Source: Polytrichum commune
Lineage: Eukaryota; Streptophyta; Polytrichopsida; Polytrichales; Polytrichaceae
Direction: 5' to 3'
DNA: 64,000 nt
Assembly (NCBI GenBank): GCA_950295325.1
Contig: OX485804.1
Span: forward strand, 26,662,001-26,726,000
The stretch's first letter is position 1. Each line of letters begins with the position of its first letter. The translations under genes and the position numbers were made by a program. The notes below the pieces were generated by a model, which made no database searches, had not been told where the DNA came from, and was given only the letters and a program-made list of their open reading frames with translations. Of this stretch, positions 54,628 to 64,000 are shown piece by piece.

Positions 54628-57600
54628 CTAAGTCATATAATCGAAATCACAATTATCAGATAATGCTACAGAGACTTTAGAATCTGTACTATCTGCATCT
54701 GAGGAGCCTTCATCCTCAAACTCAACAGCTTCTAAATCAACATACTCTATACCTCTTAGCATCAAATTCTTAGGTCTAAATGTACGATATGAACCTTCCG
54801 CTAATTCATTGGCAACGTCATTTGCGTATGAAGGGAGTTGCCAGGACTTTGGAGGACTTCGATAAAACGTAGGGTCACAGAAGAAAGGGCGGTGACTAGG
54901 ATTGCTCATTGCTCCATATCTGCAAATTCCAAAAGTACCATGTTTAGGTCTCAATATTAGATACAATGACGCTCAAAAGTAAAACAAATGTATGAGAAAA
55001 TGTTCAACAAACTCACTTACTGAATCGAGACTTCTTCACAATTATCGGGACCACAAGTACGTCGCCCTCCGGGTCCTCACTAGTTGCCGTTGCTCCAGAA
55101 GTGACCTCATGAGCAACACTCGAACAAATCAAGGGTTTAAGCAAGACATGGAAAATGGCCTCATCAGCCTCTAATGCCACGATGTGACGCTCGACGTTGC
55201 GGGACGCATGGATGGAAGAACCTACAATAAAAAGAATGACAATAAAATTAGTGTGCTTTCTGTGGAACTAAAAACAAATAGTTAAAGATGTGAGTTGGCA
55301 GATTGAATTAACATACCCGTAGCAGCAGTGCAGTCTAAAACAACATCCCCAAGAGAGGAAGAACTCTGAATTAACATCTGCATTAAAATAGTAGACTTCT
55401 CTCTTGGACCTCGCCACGGCGTGGGTCCATTCATGAGCTGATCATCACGAGAGACGAGGTTCTGTAGAATATCATCTCTTGATACATCTACCCCGTGTCG
55501 GTCAAGAGCGAGGACATGCTGAAATGAGAAATTGGAAGCAAGCTTGCCAGACATGGTCCTCACGACCAATGTAATCCCGAAACGCATAGTCTGCCATGGT
55601 CCAAAATTAATGAGTTCAATATACAGAACAAAGCAGTTCAGAACTCCACATCAGCCAATGAGATTCCAAGACCTATGGACTGAGTTAGGGTCCAGCCATT
55701 GCAAGCAGCACTTGTCAACTAAGAACAATGAACCAAAAATATGAGAAAATTATTATGTAGCATTCGTGTCAAACAATGTTTTAAAATTGTTAAAAAATAA
55801 AGAGTAAATTAAATTAGAGAATTAACTTACAGTCACACTCTGGTTAATCGGGGACGTCAGATGAAGGCGGTTCATACCCCACCACTCCTTCCGAACTTGA
55901 AAACCGAGACACTTACAATATCCAAGAATCATGGCTTTTGTAGTCATTCGAAAAGGGTGAAATAAAATGATGGCCCCGTCATCATGCAAATGGTTATCTG
56001 CAAAATCAAAGATTGGCTGAAGCCACTCGTGAGTTTCTTTATTCCAGGCAGGAATCGACGTTGGTGGGTTGGAGATCCCTGGAACGGGCAAGCCCTCCGG
56101 GATATCAGCAAGTATCAAGTCCAAACAGGGTTGGACACCGGTAGTCCCCTTATACAATCGAACTTTGCCAGTGGAATGTTGCTTAGTATACAAACAAACC
56201 CAGAAATAAGTACATCTACATCTACTGGTCCATTTTTTTGGCAATCAGGAACGAGTCCCACTACCCAAGTAGCTAATACACCTAATACCCCTCCCAGTAG
56301 ATATCTCGGCACGGAGACACCCAAATGAAGTTCAATCTAACTGCCTCACATATGATTCAGACCCCTATTTTCTAACTTACAAACATGCAAACTAAGCTTA
56401 ATCAGACCATTTCTAACCATTTCAGACCACCTAAGACCCCTAATTTCTAACTCACAAACCTGCAAACTAAGCTTAATATGACAATTTCTAACCACCTAAT
56501 ACCCCTCCCAGTAGCTATCTCGGCACGGAGACACCCAAATGAAGTTCAATCTAACTGCCTCACATATGATTTAGACCCCTAATCTCTAACTCAGAAACAT
56601 GCAAACTAAGCTTAATATGACTAGTTCAGACCATTTCAGACCACCTAAGACCCCTAATTTATAACTCACAAACCTGCAAACTAAGCTTAATATGACCATC
56701 CCTAACCACCTAATACCCCTCCCAGTAGCTATGTCGGCACCGAGACACCCAAATGAATTTCATTCTAACTGCCTCACATTTGATTCAGACCCCTACTTTC
56801 TAACTTACAAACCTGCAAACTAAGCTTAATCAAACCATTTCTAACCACCTAATACCCCTCACCTAATAACTCATTTTACTACCTGAATTTTTATTTGGCT
56901 ATTATGAACCATATCCCAACCATATACAAATCTTGTATAATGTATGCATGCCTATAATGGACACTTCTAACTTCACGTGCACTTCTGGCTGTTGGATGGG
57001 ATTACAAATTGTCTCATCCAGTTAGCATTTGTGTATCATGAAGATTGTTGTTCCATGTGTCAAAATCAGAGTTGAGATGCAAAAATTATAAGAGGTAAAA
57101 AAGAAGATTCTTCTTTCGCTTAAAATGATCACGTCACTTAAATTATAATATGAAAATAAAAATCGTTAATGTTGGCATAACAAATAAAAGGAAAAAATAC
57201 CTTAATCATGAAGCTTTTTAAGTCCTTGTAATAAGAGGTGTAGTCATCTGAGCTACCGCCAAGGACTTCCATCATGGAGGCATTGAGAATGAGCTCGTCA
57301 ATCTGGCTTTCGTTCTCCTCTCCCAAATTAAAAACAGGACTCAACTGGTCGTATGAGGAATCCCGCTTTGTACCTCGGGAAAAAGTAGGAGCTTGAGATC
57401 CAGAATCATTAGTCGGGCTTGGAGAAACAAGACTTTTACCTTCTGGCTCAGAATGGGGGTTCATCTTCTTTTCCCCCCTCATGCTAGTCTTCTCCAATGA
57501 CTTCTGAAGTTTTTCCATCTCTTTCTGTGCCGCTTTCTCCTCTGCTTCCTTTACTCTAAGCGCCTTCTTCCTATCCTCTTCAAGACGTCGCGAGAGGGCC

Positions 57601-58618
57601 TTTGCCCTCTCATGCTCGTCTTCTATGCCCTGTAAGTCAACCATCTCAATACCAGATTCTCCAACTGCCTCCCTTGACTTCCTAAGTTCAGTTTCAAAGG
57701 AAGGAGTGAAACTAGGAGCACAGTCAAGGTACCAACCACCTCCTGTGAGATGTGAGGTTGACCACGTACGCTGTTGATTTGCTGAGAACATGCACGTTGA
57801 GTTAGACCTGCATGTCCAGCCATGCAGAGAGAAATATGGGGAGATCTTCTTTTGTTATTGCTCCTTTTGTAAGGAGCTCATACTTGAAATACCTGCAGGT
57901 AAGACACAACTCATCATTATATACCTTGCAATGGAAATAACTGTCATGTGAAAAACCAAAACACTATGCCAAATATAAGAGAGTACTAGTAGTTAAAGGA
58001 GCAAACGCACCGAAAAAATACTCTTCGCACAATTAAGTCAGTCCCGTTAAATCCCACAAATTCGAGAGTTTTGTTAAAAACCTCCTGCCCTCGGAAGAAG
58101 GTGGAAAACGCATTGTCCCATAATTTCATTCTACAGTCCTCGATATATGCAGCCAAGGTCAAGGGCTCGCTGGGTATATCAAAGTTGATAGCCAGTCTGT
58201 CTTGGTGCAAAGTGTCTTCAAAGATAATGGAAGCCTGATCGGATATCTGTAGAAATAGAGTGAGCAAGGCCGAGAGCAAGAATGAGAACAAAACTGATTC
58301 ATATATTGAAATCAGAGTGAGTAAGACCAAGAGAAAGGCCGAATTAATGTAAGTGCTCAAAGCATGTCACACATAACTAAAGGGTACATAGGGGGATATG
58401 TACTCACTCCTTCCCAAAAACATGCCTTGGATAGGAATGCCTACAATTTCTCCTCGTTGGTGGGTTTAGTTGGCAGTTTGCGGGCCTCACGGGTTGATGC
58501 AGAGGAATTGAAATATTCCAACCATTTGATTTTAGAAGCGGGTGATGCTTTTGCAGTAGCGATCAACTGCAATTTCTCTAAGTTGAACTCCGGTGTAATT
58601 GAGTTAAGAGTATAGTGA
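54628..58618 (-). pseudogene. Broken amino-methyltransferase-like gene
   Basis: Multi-exon gene, minus strand, read by hand. Exon pieces are about 58618-58430 (in-frame TAG at 58443-58441), about 58240-58020, about 57891-57805, 57791-57170, about 56244-55831, 55590-55317, 55221-55021 and 54919-54628. There is a coiled coil (RAKALSRRLEEDRKKALRVK) in the fourth. The core runs DLILADIPEG, then HDDGAIILFHPF, then PREKSTILMQML and GDVVLDCTAATG-SSIHASRNVERHIVALEAD. That is the order of permuted DNA amino-methyltransferases: motif IV (DPPY-like) before motif I (DxFxGxG-like). The DPPY position reads DIPE, so activity is doubtful. The frame also breaks near 57790, and the last exon join is out of phase. 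The 5' end is cut by LTR-like sequence at 58619. Family unknown to me. Confidence 0.65.
56281..56880. repeat. Tandem repeat next to the methyltransferase-like exon
   Basis: Units start with CCTAATACCCCTCCCAGTAG at 56281, 56495 and 56709 (period 214), with a partial fourth at 56848. Other blocks are ATCTCGGCACGGAGACACCC, AAATGAAGTTCAATCTAACTGCC, TGCAAACTAAGCTTAAT and CATTTCAGACCACCTAAGAC. The first unit touches the exon that carries the DIPEG motif, so the array lies at the 3' splice end of that intron on the minus strand. Confidence 0.88.
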
Positions 58619-59189
58619 TGTGAGCCCAAAATGGTGCCCACATGTGTTCTTAATCCTTTGAAGCCATTAGAAGTTATGTTTTGATATTTTATTATTATTC
58701 ACAAAAATATAAAAAGAGTGAGGCTTGAGTGAAATTATGTTTAGACCTTAGGCTTGTGTGGAGTGGTTGATTAGAAGTTTAGCGGTGTGAAGAAAGTTCC
58801 TTAGTTAGGTGAGCGTAGTGTGTGGTGAACCAATGGTAGCTCCTTGAGTTAAATGTTTGAATTAGGATCTATGTTGTTGGTTTAAGAGTTGAAGGCTTAA
58901 AGGATAGGAGGAGAGCCTACAAAGTAGGAAATGATCAAAAGGCTTATCTTGAGCCTTGGGGGTGCTCACCTCCTCCCTTTCACCTCACTATATAACCCTC
59001 ACTCTCCTCTCTCTCTCTCTCTCTCTTTCCTTCGTGCTCCTTGGCACCCCATGTGTTATAAGTGTGGGTGTATGGGAAGCAAAAGAGGAGCACGTGCGTG
59101 TGCAAGGTTTCAAGGTGAAGAACCAAGACTAATTAGTCTTGAAGTTAGCTTCACATTGTTGGATGTAGTCTTGTATTTAAGGCATTTAG
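58619..59189 (+). mobile_element. LTR-like sequence A, first part
   Basis: Begins TGTGAGCCCAAAATGG and contains TTAAATGTTTGAATTAGGAT, GGTGCTCAC, a TATA box (ACTATATAACC near 58987), a CT tract and TGCTCCTTGGCACCCCA, followed by ATAAGTGTGGGTG. All of these recur inverted at 61790-62603. It resumes after the nested solo LTR at 60187. The right end of this LTR is not defined, and no matching target duplication was found. It truncates the methyltransferase-like gene. Confidence 0.72.
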
Positions 59190-60186
59190 TGTCGCGCACC
59201 TCTCCATGAGGAGTGCCCGAAACACCATGGGCACAAGGGGGACCCCGGAGTGACACCCGGGACTTGTGGCGCCGTTGGTGAGAGGGCCCAAGTGATCCTA
59301 GTGTGGGTGAGGGCCCCGGGCGTTGGGAACGCCTCCCACCCACGGAGACTAGGAGGCACAAGGGTAAGGCCATGAGTTATGCGTAGCTCATGGCGTGGTG
59401 ATTCTAAAAAGCTCGAGAACACCTCAATCAGAGGTGTGAGCTAGGAGTTATGGCCATTTGAGTGGGGCGCTGTCCCGGGACAGCGCCCTGGTACAGCAGT
59501 GCCTGGGAGTGATTCCCGGGACTGCCAAGCTTCAAACAGGCATAACTTGCTCAAGACTTGCTCAAATGGGGCAAGTGAGGAGTCCATCGGCATCTACGTG
59601 AAGCGTAGATGAGGATGGAGTGGTTGGTTGTTATGATCAGACATCATACAAGGAAGTTATGATGGTCTGAAGCTGCTGGGGGGGTTCTAGGCCCAGCAGC
59701 TAAAGGAAAATGTCCACTTGGCCCCAACTCTTGGTAGAGAGACAAGAGGTTGGTTGACGGTGGGGTAGGGGCCCCGCGTAGAGTCCTAGAGGCTTATATG
59801 GGTGAGGTGGTGTGGCCTCACCCACCCGAGGCCGAACGGCACGGCCTCCATTGGCATTGGCCTAATGTGAGGCCATAGTTGCCTAGTATGGTTCGGGTTG
59901 TTGTAGTGTTGCTCCGGCTACGCGATGATCAACATGAGATTGGACTTCCATGGATGGAAGTCCACATCCAAGGATTGGTTACCGATTAAAGGGGTTGGTT
60001 ACCGATTGAAGGGGTGAGTCCCGAAAGCAAAGTAGGAGGGTTGGTTCCCCTCCTATGAACTATAAGGTCCGGGGTGAGAGGAGCTAACCATTAGCATGGC
60101 GGTATGCGAAGGGTTAGCGCTCGTAACCTTTGCTAGGAATTGAAAATTGGCAAGATGGTCAAGGGGGGCTAGCAAGGGTTGCGACA
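59190..60186 (+). mobile_element. Solo LTR, inverted, 997 bp, target duplication TTTAG
   Basis: Same family as 41583-42554 but in the opposite orientation (starts TGTCGCGCACC, ends TTGCGACA on the plus strand). TTTAG lies at both borders (59185-59189 and 60187-60191). It is inserted in LTR-like sequence A. Confidence 0.95.
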
Positions 60187-60194
60187 TTTAGATA

Positions 60195-60340
60195 CAAGAG
60201 CTTAGCTTATATTGTTCAACTTCTAGCATTTAGATTTATAGTATTTAGATTTATAGTGTTTAGGCGTATGGTGTTTAGATTTATCACATTTAACTTGTGG
60301 CATCTAGATTTATAGAATTTAGAATTATGTTAGATTAATA
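60195..60340 (+). repeat. Short TTTAGATTTATAG-type repeats
   Basis: Six or seven degenerate units of about 18 bases (ATTTAGATTTATAGTG, TGTTTAGGCGTATGG and similar). Confidence 0.75.
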
Positions 60341-60379
60341 ACACTTAATTTTGGGTTTAGTATAACGCTGGTTCAATCC

Positions 60380-61055
60380 AGCTTATTTATTGCAGGCTCA
60401 ACCAGTTCGACTAAGCTGGTTTACTACAGCTCAAGCCAGTTAGACTAAGCTAGTTTACTGCAGGCTCAAGCCAGTTAGACTAAGCTGGTTTACTACGGTT
60501 CAAGCCAGTTAGACTAAGCTGGTTTACTGCGGCTCAAGCCAGTTAGACTAAGCTGTTTTACTGAGGCTCAAGCAAGTTGGACTAAGCTGGTTTACCGCTG
60601 CTCAAGCCAGTTAGACTAAGATATTTTACTGAGGCTCAAGCCAGTTGGACTAAGCTGGTTTACTGCTGCTCAAGCCAGTTAGACTAAGCTGTTTTACTGT
60701 AGGCTCAACCAGTTCGACTAAGTTGGTCTACTGCAGGCTCAAGCCAGTTAGACTAAGCTGGTTTACTGCGGCTCAAGCCAATTAGACTAAGCTGGTTTGC
60801 TACAGCTCAAGCCAGTTAGACTAAGCCGGTTTACTGCAGGCTCAAGCCAGTTAGACTAAGCTGGTTTACTACGGTTCAAGCCAGTTAGACTAAGCTGGTT
60901 TACTGCGGCTCAAGCCAGTTAGACTAAGCTGTTTTACTGAGGCTCAAGCAAGTTGGACTAAGCTGGTTTACCGCTGCTCAAGCCAGTTAGACTAAGCTAT
61001 TTTACTGAGGCTCAAGCCAGTTGGACTAAGCTGGTTTACTGCTGCTCAAGCCAGT
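60380..61055 (+). repeat. Minisatellite with higher-order repeat
   Basis: About twenty units of 30-33 bases built on CTCAAGCCAGTTAGACTAAG followed by CTGGTTTACTGC. Variants (TTTTACTGAGG, ACTACGGTT, ACCGCTG, CAAGCAAGTTGG) recur in the same order in two blocks, about 60460-60690 and 60838-61055. An approximately 377-base block was therefore itself duplicated. Confidence 0.93.
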
Positions 61056-61189
61056 TAGATGTGAGGCCAAACCCCCCACCCTTAAGCGTCCGTAGTCCGA
61101 GTAGTGGGTTTGGGCTCACATTCCTCCGCGGTATTGGATTTGGACTTGGATGAGTCCATAGTGCAAGGTTCACCCTTCAAGTGGTCTTG

Positions 61190-61400
61190 GATTTAACTAG
61201 CTCCTTCATAAACCCAGCTCCTTCATAAACCCAGCTTCTTAGCTTCTAACTAAACAAACCCAGGTCCTTCATAAACCCAGCTTCTTAGCTTCTAACTAAA
61301 CAAACCCAGGTCCTTCATAAACCCAGGTCCTTAGCTTCTAACTAAACAAACCCAGCTCCTTCATAAACCCAGCTCCTTCATGAACCCACAACTTTGTAGT
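61190..61400 (+). repeat. CTCCTTCATAAACCCAG tandem repeats
   Basis: Units of TCCTTCATAAACCCAG alternate with CTTAGCTTCTAACTAAACAAACCCAG, about five in total. They probably lie within LTR-like sequence B. Confidence 0.88.
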
Positions 61401-62603
61401 TGTAATCCCCAACTACCTCACTAATTATTCAAGCCCTTAACTAATCTTCCTACCTAATTTCCCTAATTCTACTAACAACCCCTTTCTAATCACACAATTC
61501 TTCTCTAATCCTAAAATCCTAAAATCCTAGAGAGGAGAGGGGGAGAGAGAATTTCCTAACTTCACTAAGACTAACTAATCCACACAAGTATATTTTTGCA
61601 CTCATCACAACATCAAGTGCTCAACTCTTAAACATGGAACTTGCAACCACGTGTATTCAAAACATGAACTTTAAGTACCACAAATTGGAATCATGAATTA
61701 ACTTTAAAATCCTTCACGTCAACACTAATTCTACCAAGAGGTCAAGCCCTCTTCAAGGCTAACAAGCCTTGGCTCTCAAACTAAAAACTAAGCACACACA
61801 TGTGCTCCAATATGGCTTCCCACACCCACACTTATAACTCGTGGGGTGCCTTGGAGCACAAAGGAAAGAGAGGATGAGTGAGGGAAGAATGAGGGATTAT
61901 ATAGTAAGCTTGAGGGAGTGAGCACCCTCAAGGCTCACGATAAGCCCTTGAGATTTCCTCCTACTTAGTAGGCGCCAATCCTATCTTCTAAGTCTTCCTC
62001 CCTCAAATGATCAACAAGGATCCTAATTCGAACATTTAACTAGCCTTGGCTTTCTACCTACCACACTTTACCAAACTTGGGATGCTTCAACCCAAACTTA
62101 GCCTCCTTCGCTTTCCGCCGCCATAACTTTCTTCCCTTACTTTCCCAAATCGTCGCTCACCACTTAATTCAAACCACGATGCTTAACTCGTGATTTGATT
62201 GGTGCTTTGAGAATTTGCTTATCCTCCACCTTGCATTCTTCCTTGGGCCTTCCCCATTAAGTGGCCATGATGAGGTGGTCCACTTGTACGCTCCATGTGA
62301 TCCTCCATTCATCCCAATTCGAAAGCACTTGCCTCTTGAGTCACTTTGGTTGTCTCCATCCATTTGTACTAGCCTACTCACTAACTACTCAATCCAAGTT
62401 CTCCTTACCTATCCTCATTCACTCAAATCCTTCCGAAGGTAAAAACACAATAACAACTCACATCCTAGCCTCTTACAACATGGTACTTCTAAGACTAACA
62501 TTTCACTCTTTTTATATTTTTGTGAAGTAACATGCTACTTCAAAGTGCATCAACTAACGTTTCAAGGGTCTAAGACTAAATGTGGGCACCCTTTTGGGCT
62601 CAC
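61400..62603 (-). mobile_element. LTR-like sequence B, inverted relative to A
   Basis: Read on the minus strand from 62603 it begins TGTGAGCCCAAAAGGGTGCCCACA and holds the same ordered blocks as sequence A, including the TATA box (near 61891-61900) and GTGCTCCAAGGCACCCCA. It lies just after the integrase frame in that frame's direction, as a 3' LTR would. However, the plus-strand bases after 62603 (ATTGGCGACCATCGGGGG) resemble a plant Ty3 primer-binding site, which would fit a 5' LTR instead. The left limit is uncertain. Confidence 0.65.
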
Positions 62604-62665
62604 ATAATTGGCGACCATCGGGGGATGAATCCAAACATCTCTTGCTCCAAGGGTAAGTTGCCTAG

Positions 62666-63994
62666 TCAAGCTCGGTACTCCTTACATCTACTTCCCGATG
62701 TACGGGTAGGAAAGAGCTCACCATTCAACGTTTCCAATTGAATTGAATTATTAGGAAAGACCTCATAGACAAGGTAAGGTCCTAACCATACCGCATCGAA
62801 TTTCGCCGGAAATTCAAGCTTTCGTGCGTCTTGAATCATGACCATCATTCCCGGTGTTAGGGCCCTTCTCTTATGTCGTTTGTCGAAAGTAATCTTTCTC
62901 CTTCTTTGGATTGCCTCAATATGTTGAGCCGCCATTCTCCTCCCTTCGTCAAGTGCTTCCAAATCGGTGAGTCGATTTCGTAAGGATTGACTTTCGGTAA
63001 GTCTCGTACTCACGGCCACCCTAAGTGACTCGACTTCATATTCGATTGGTAGTGTCGCTTCAAGACCATAGACTAAGGAAAATGGTGTAGCACGCGTAGT
63101 TACCTTATAGGTTGTACGGTATGCCCAAAGTGCCGCCGTTAGTTTCGTATCCCAATCCCGCTTCGAGTCTATAACCGTCTTGCGTAGTATACTCACCAAA
63201 ATTCCGTTAACCCTTTCCGTTTGTCCATTGGTTTGTGGGTGGTAGGGAGTAGTCTTCCGGTGATCAATTTTAAATTTCTCTGTCATCTCTCGAATCAAGT
63301 CATTCAAAAAGTGAGTACCCCTATCGCTTACTAGGATCTTCGGCACCCCGAACCGCGAAATTATGTTTTCGTACATAAATGTTGCCGCGTGTTCCGCCGT
63401 GTCGGTCTTCACCGCTTTGGCTTCCGCCCACTTGGTGAGGTACTCGGTTGCCACCACAATATATTTCATTCCTTTTGAAGATTGGGGATGGACCTCACCC
63501 ACATAGTCGATGCCCCATTTTTCGAAAGGAATTAAGGGTAATGATACATGTAAAGGCATCTCCATTCTAAGGTCGTCTCGGGCATACCGTTGGCAAGCGT
63601 CGCATTTCCTTACATAGTCATGGGCGTCCTTAAATAGTGTAGGCCAAAAGTAGCCCGCTCTAAGTATTTTTTGCCCGGTGAGTTGACCCGAGAAGTGACC
63701 GCCGCAAGCGCTATCGTGGCAAGCGATTAAAATCGCTTCAACCTCCGTTTTTGACACGCATCGTCGTAAAATACCATCGGACCCCCTTCTAAACAACCTA
63801 TGGCCCACTACAACAAATTGCCTACTATTTACCCTCACCTTCCTTCTCTCTTCTTTTGTCCACTCTTTGGGCAACTTGTGGGTTGTTAGAAATTCCACTA
63901 TGCCCGCATACCACTCCGGTGTAGAAGTGACCACAAAGAGGCTATCATCTACTAACATATCATTTACCGGATTTTTTCCTATCTCCTCCGACAA
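62666..63994 (-). CDS. Ty3/gypsy integrase (open at window edge)
   Basis: A 442-residue open frame, continuing without a stop to the window edge; the first residue shown is a TTG codon, so the true start lies outside. It has an HHCC zinc-binding region (H93, H100, C131, C134), the DDE core (D163 in GIDYVG, D224 in VSDRG, E260 in QTERVNG), and the C-terminal module LTPGMMVMIQDARK through KFDAVWLGPYLVYEVF. Length and order are those of a Ty3/gypsy pol end. It is intact in this window, so the element may be fairly young; its RT and gag would be to the right. Confidence 0.92.
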   Translation of the reverse strand: MSEEIGKNPVNDMLVDDSLFVVTSTPEWYAGIVEFLTTHKLPKEWTKEERRKVRVNSRQFVVVGHRLFRRGSDGILRRCVSKTEVEAILIACHDSACGGHFSGQLTGQKILRAGYFWPTLFKDAHDYVRKCDACQRYARDDLRMEMPLHVSLPLIPFEKWGIDYVGEVHPQSSKGMKYIVVATEYLTKWAEAKAVKTDTAEHAATFMYENIISRFGVPKILVSDRGTHFLNDLIREMTEKFKIDHRKTTPYHPQTNGQTERVNGILVSILRKTVIDSKRDWDTKLTAALWAYRTTYKVTTRATPFSLVYGLEATLPIEYEVESLRVAVSTRLTESQSLRNRLTDLEALDEGRRMAAQHIEAIQRRRKITFDKRHKRRALTPGMMVMIQDARKLEFPAKFDAVWLGPYLVYEVFPNNSIQLETLNGELFPTRTSGSRCKEYRA

Positions 63995-64000
63995 CCTAGA

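Noticed and set aside
60380-61055. Regularly spaced repeats resembling a CRISPR array
   Set aside because: Units are contiguous with no unique spacers, in a plant nuclear LTR context; it is a minisatellite.

Overview
This window is nuclear DNA of a land plant. The evidence is genes with GT-AG introns, two chloroplast-targeted products (a SecY translocon channel and an FHA protein), a plant LHT-type amino acid transporter, a nuclear tRNA-Ile, and Ty3/gypsy retroelements, one with the tRNA-iMet primer site usual in plants. The species cannot be told from the sequence. Heavy nested retroelements, intron growth by tandem duplication, an animal-like copine and an amino-methyltransferase-like family might suit a non-seed plant, but that is inference.

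Layout. 1-36.4 kb is gene-bearing: LHT-type transporter (+, 3588-8071, first exon not found), LYR-motif protein (+, 13732-15919), intronless copine (-, 18110-19762), plastid FHA protein (+, 25242-28765), tRNA-Ile(AAU) (+, 29555-29628) and plastid SecY (-, 36357-30641). Exons were assembled by hand from splice signals and reading phase. The introns and spacers hold Tourist-like MITEs, a dispersed repeat family with at least six copies, and several local tandem duplications.

37.3-54 kb is a nest of retroelements. A decayed Ty3/gypsy element on the minus strand was split inside its reverse transcriptase by a 4.5-kb element (net length) with TG...CA ends and a GAGCA target duplication. That element carries one long ORF. 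The ORF was in turn split by a 5182-bp LTR element with apparently identical 972-bp LTRs and an ATGTG duplication. Solo LTRs of the last family sit at 47805, 50289 and, inverted, 59190, each with a perfect 5-bp duplication.

54.6-58.6 kb holds a broken multi-exon gene whose core has the motif order of permuted (beta-type) DNA amino-methyltransferases. It is truncated upstream by an LTR-like sequence. 58.6-64 kb contains two inverted copies of another LTR family, a minisatellite between them, and an open Ty3/gypsy integrase frame running off the right edge.

A recurring theme is that introns of three separate genes contain tandem arrays at an exon-intron junction. In LHT the repeated piece is the 3' splice site, in SecY the 5' splice site, and in the methyltransferase-like gene the intron sequence beside the catalytic exon. 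The genes have no operon-like relationship. Two products act in plastids and one probably in mitochondria.
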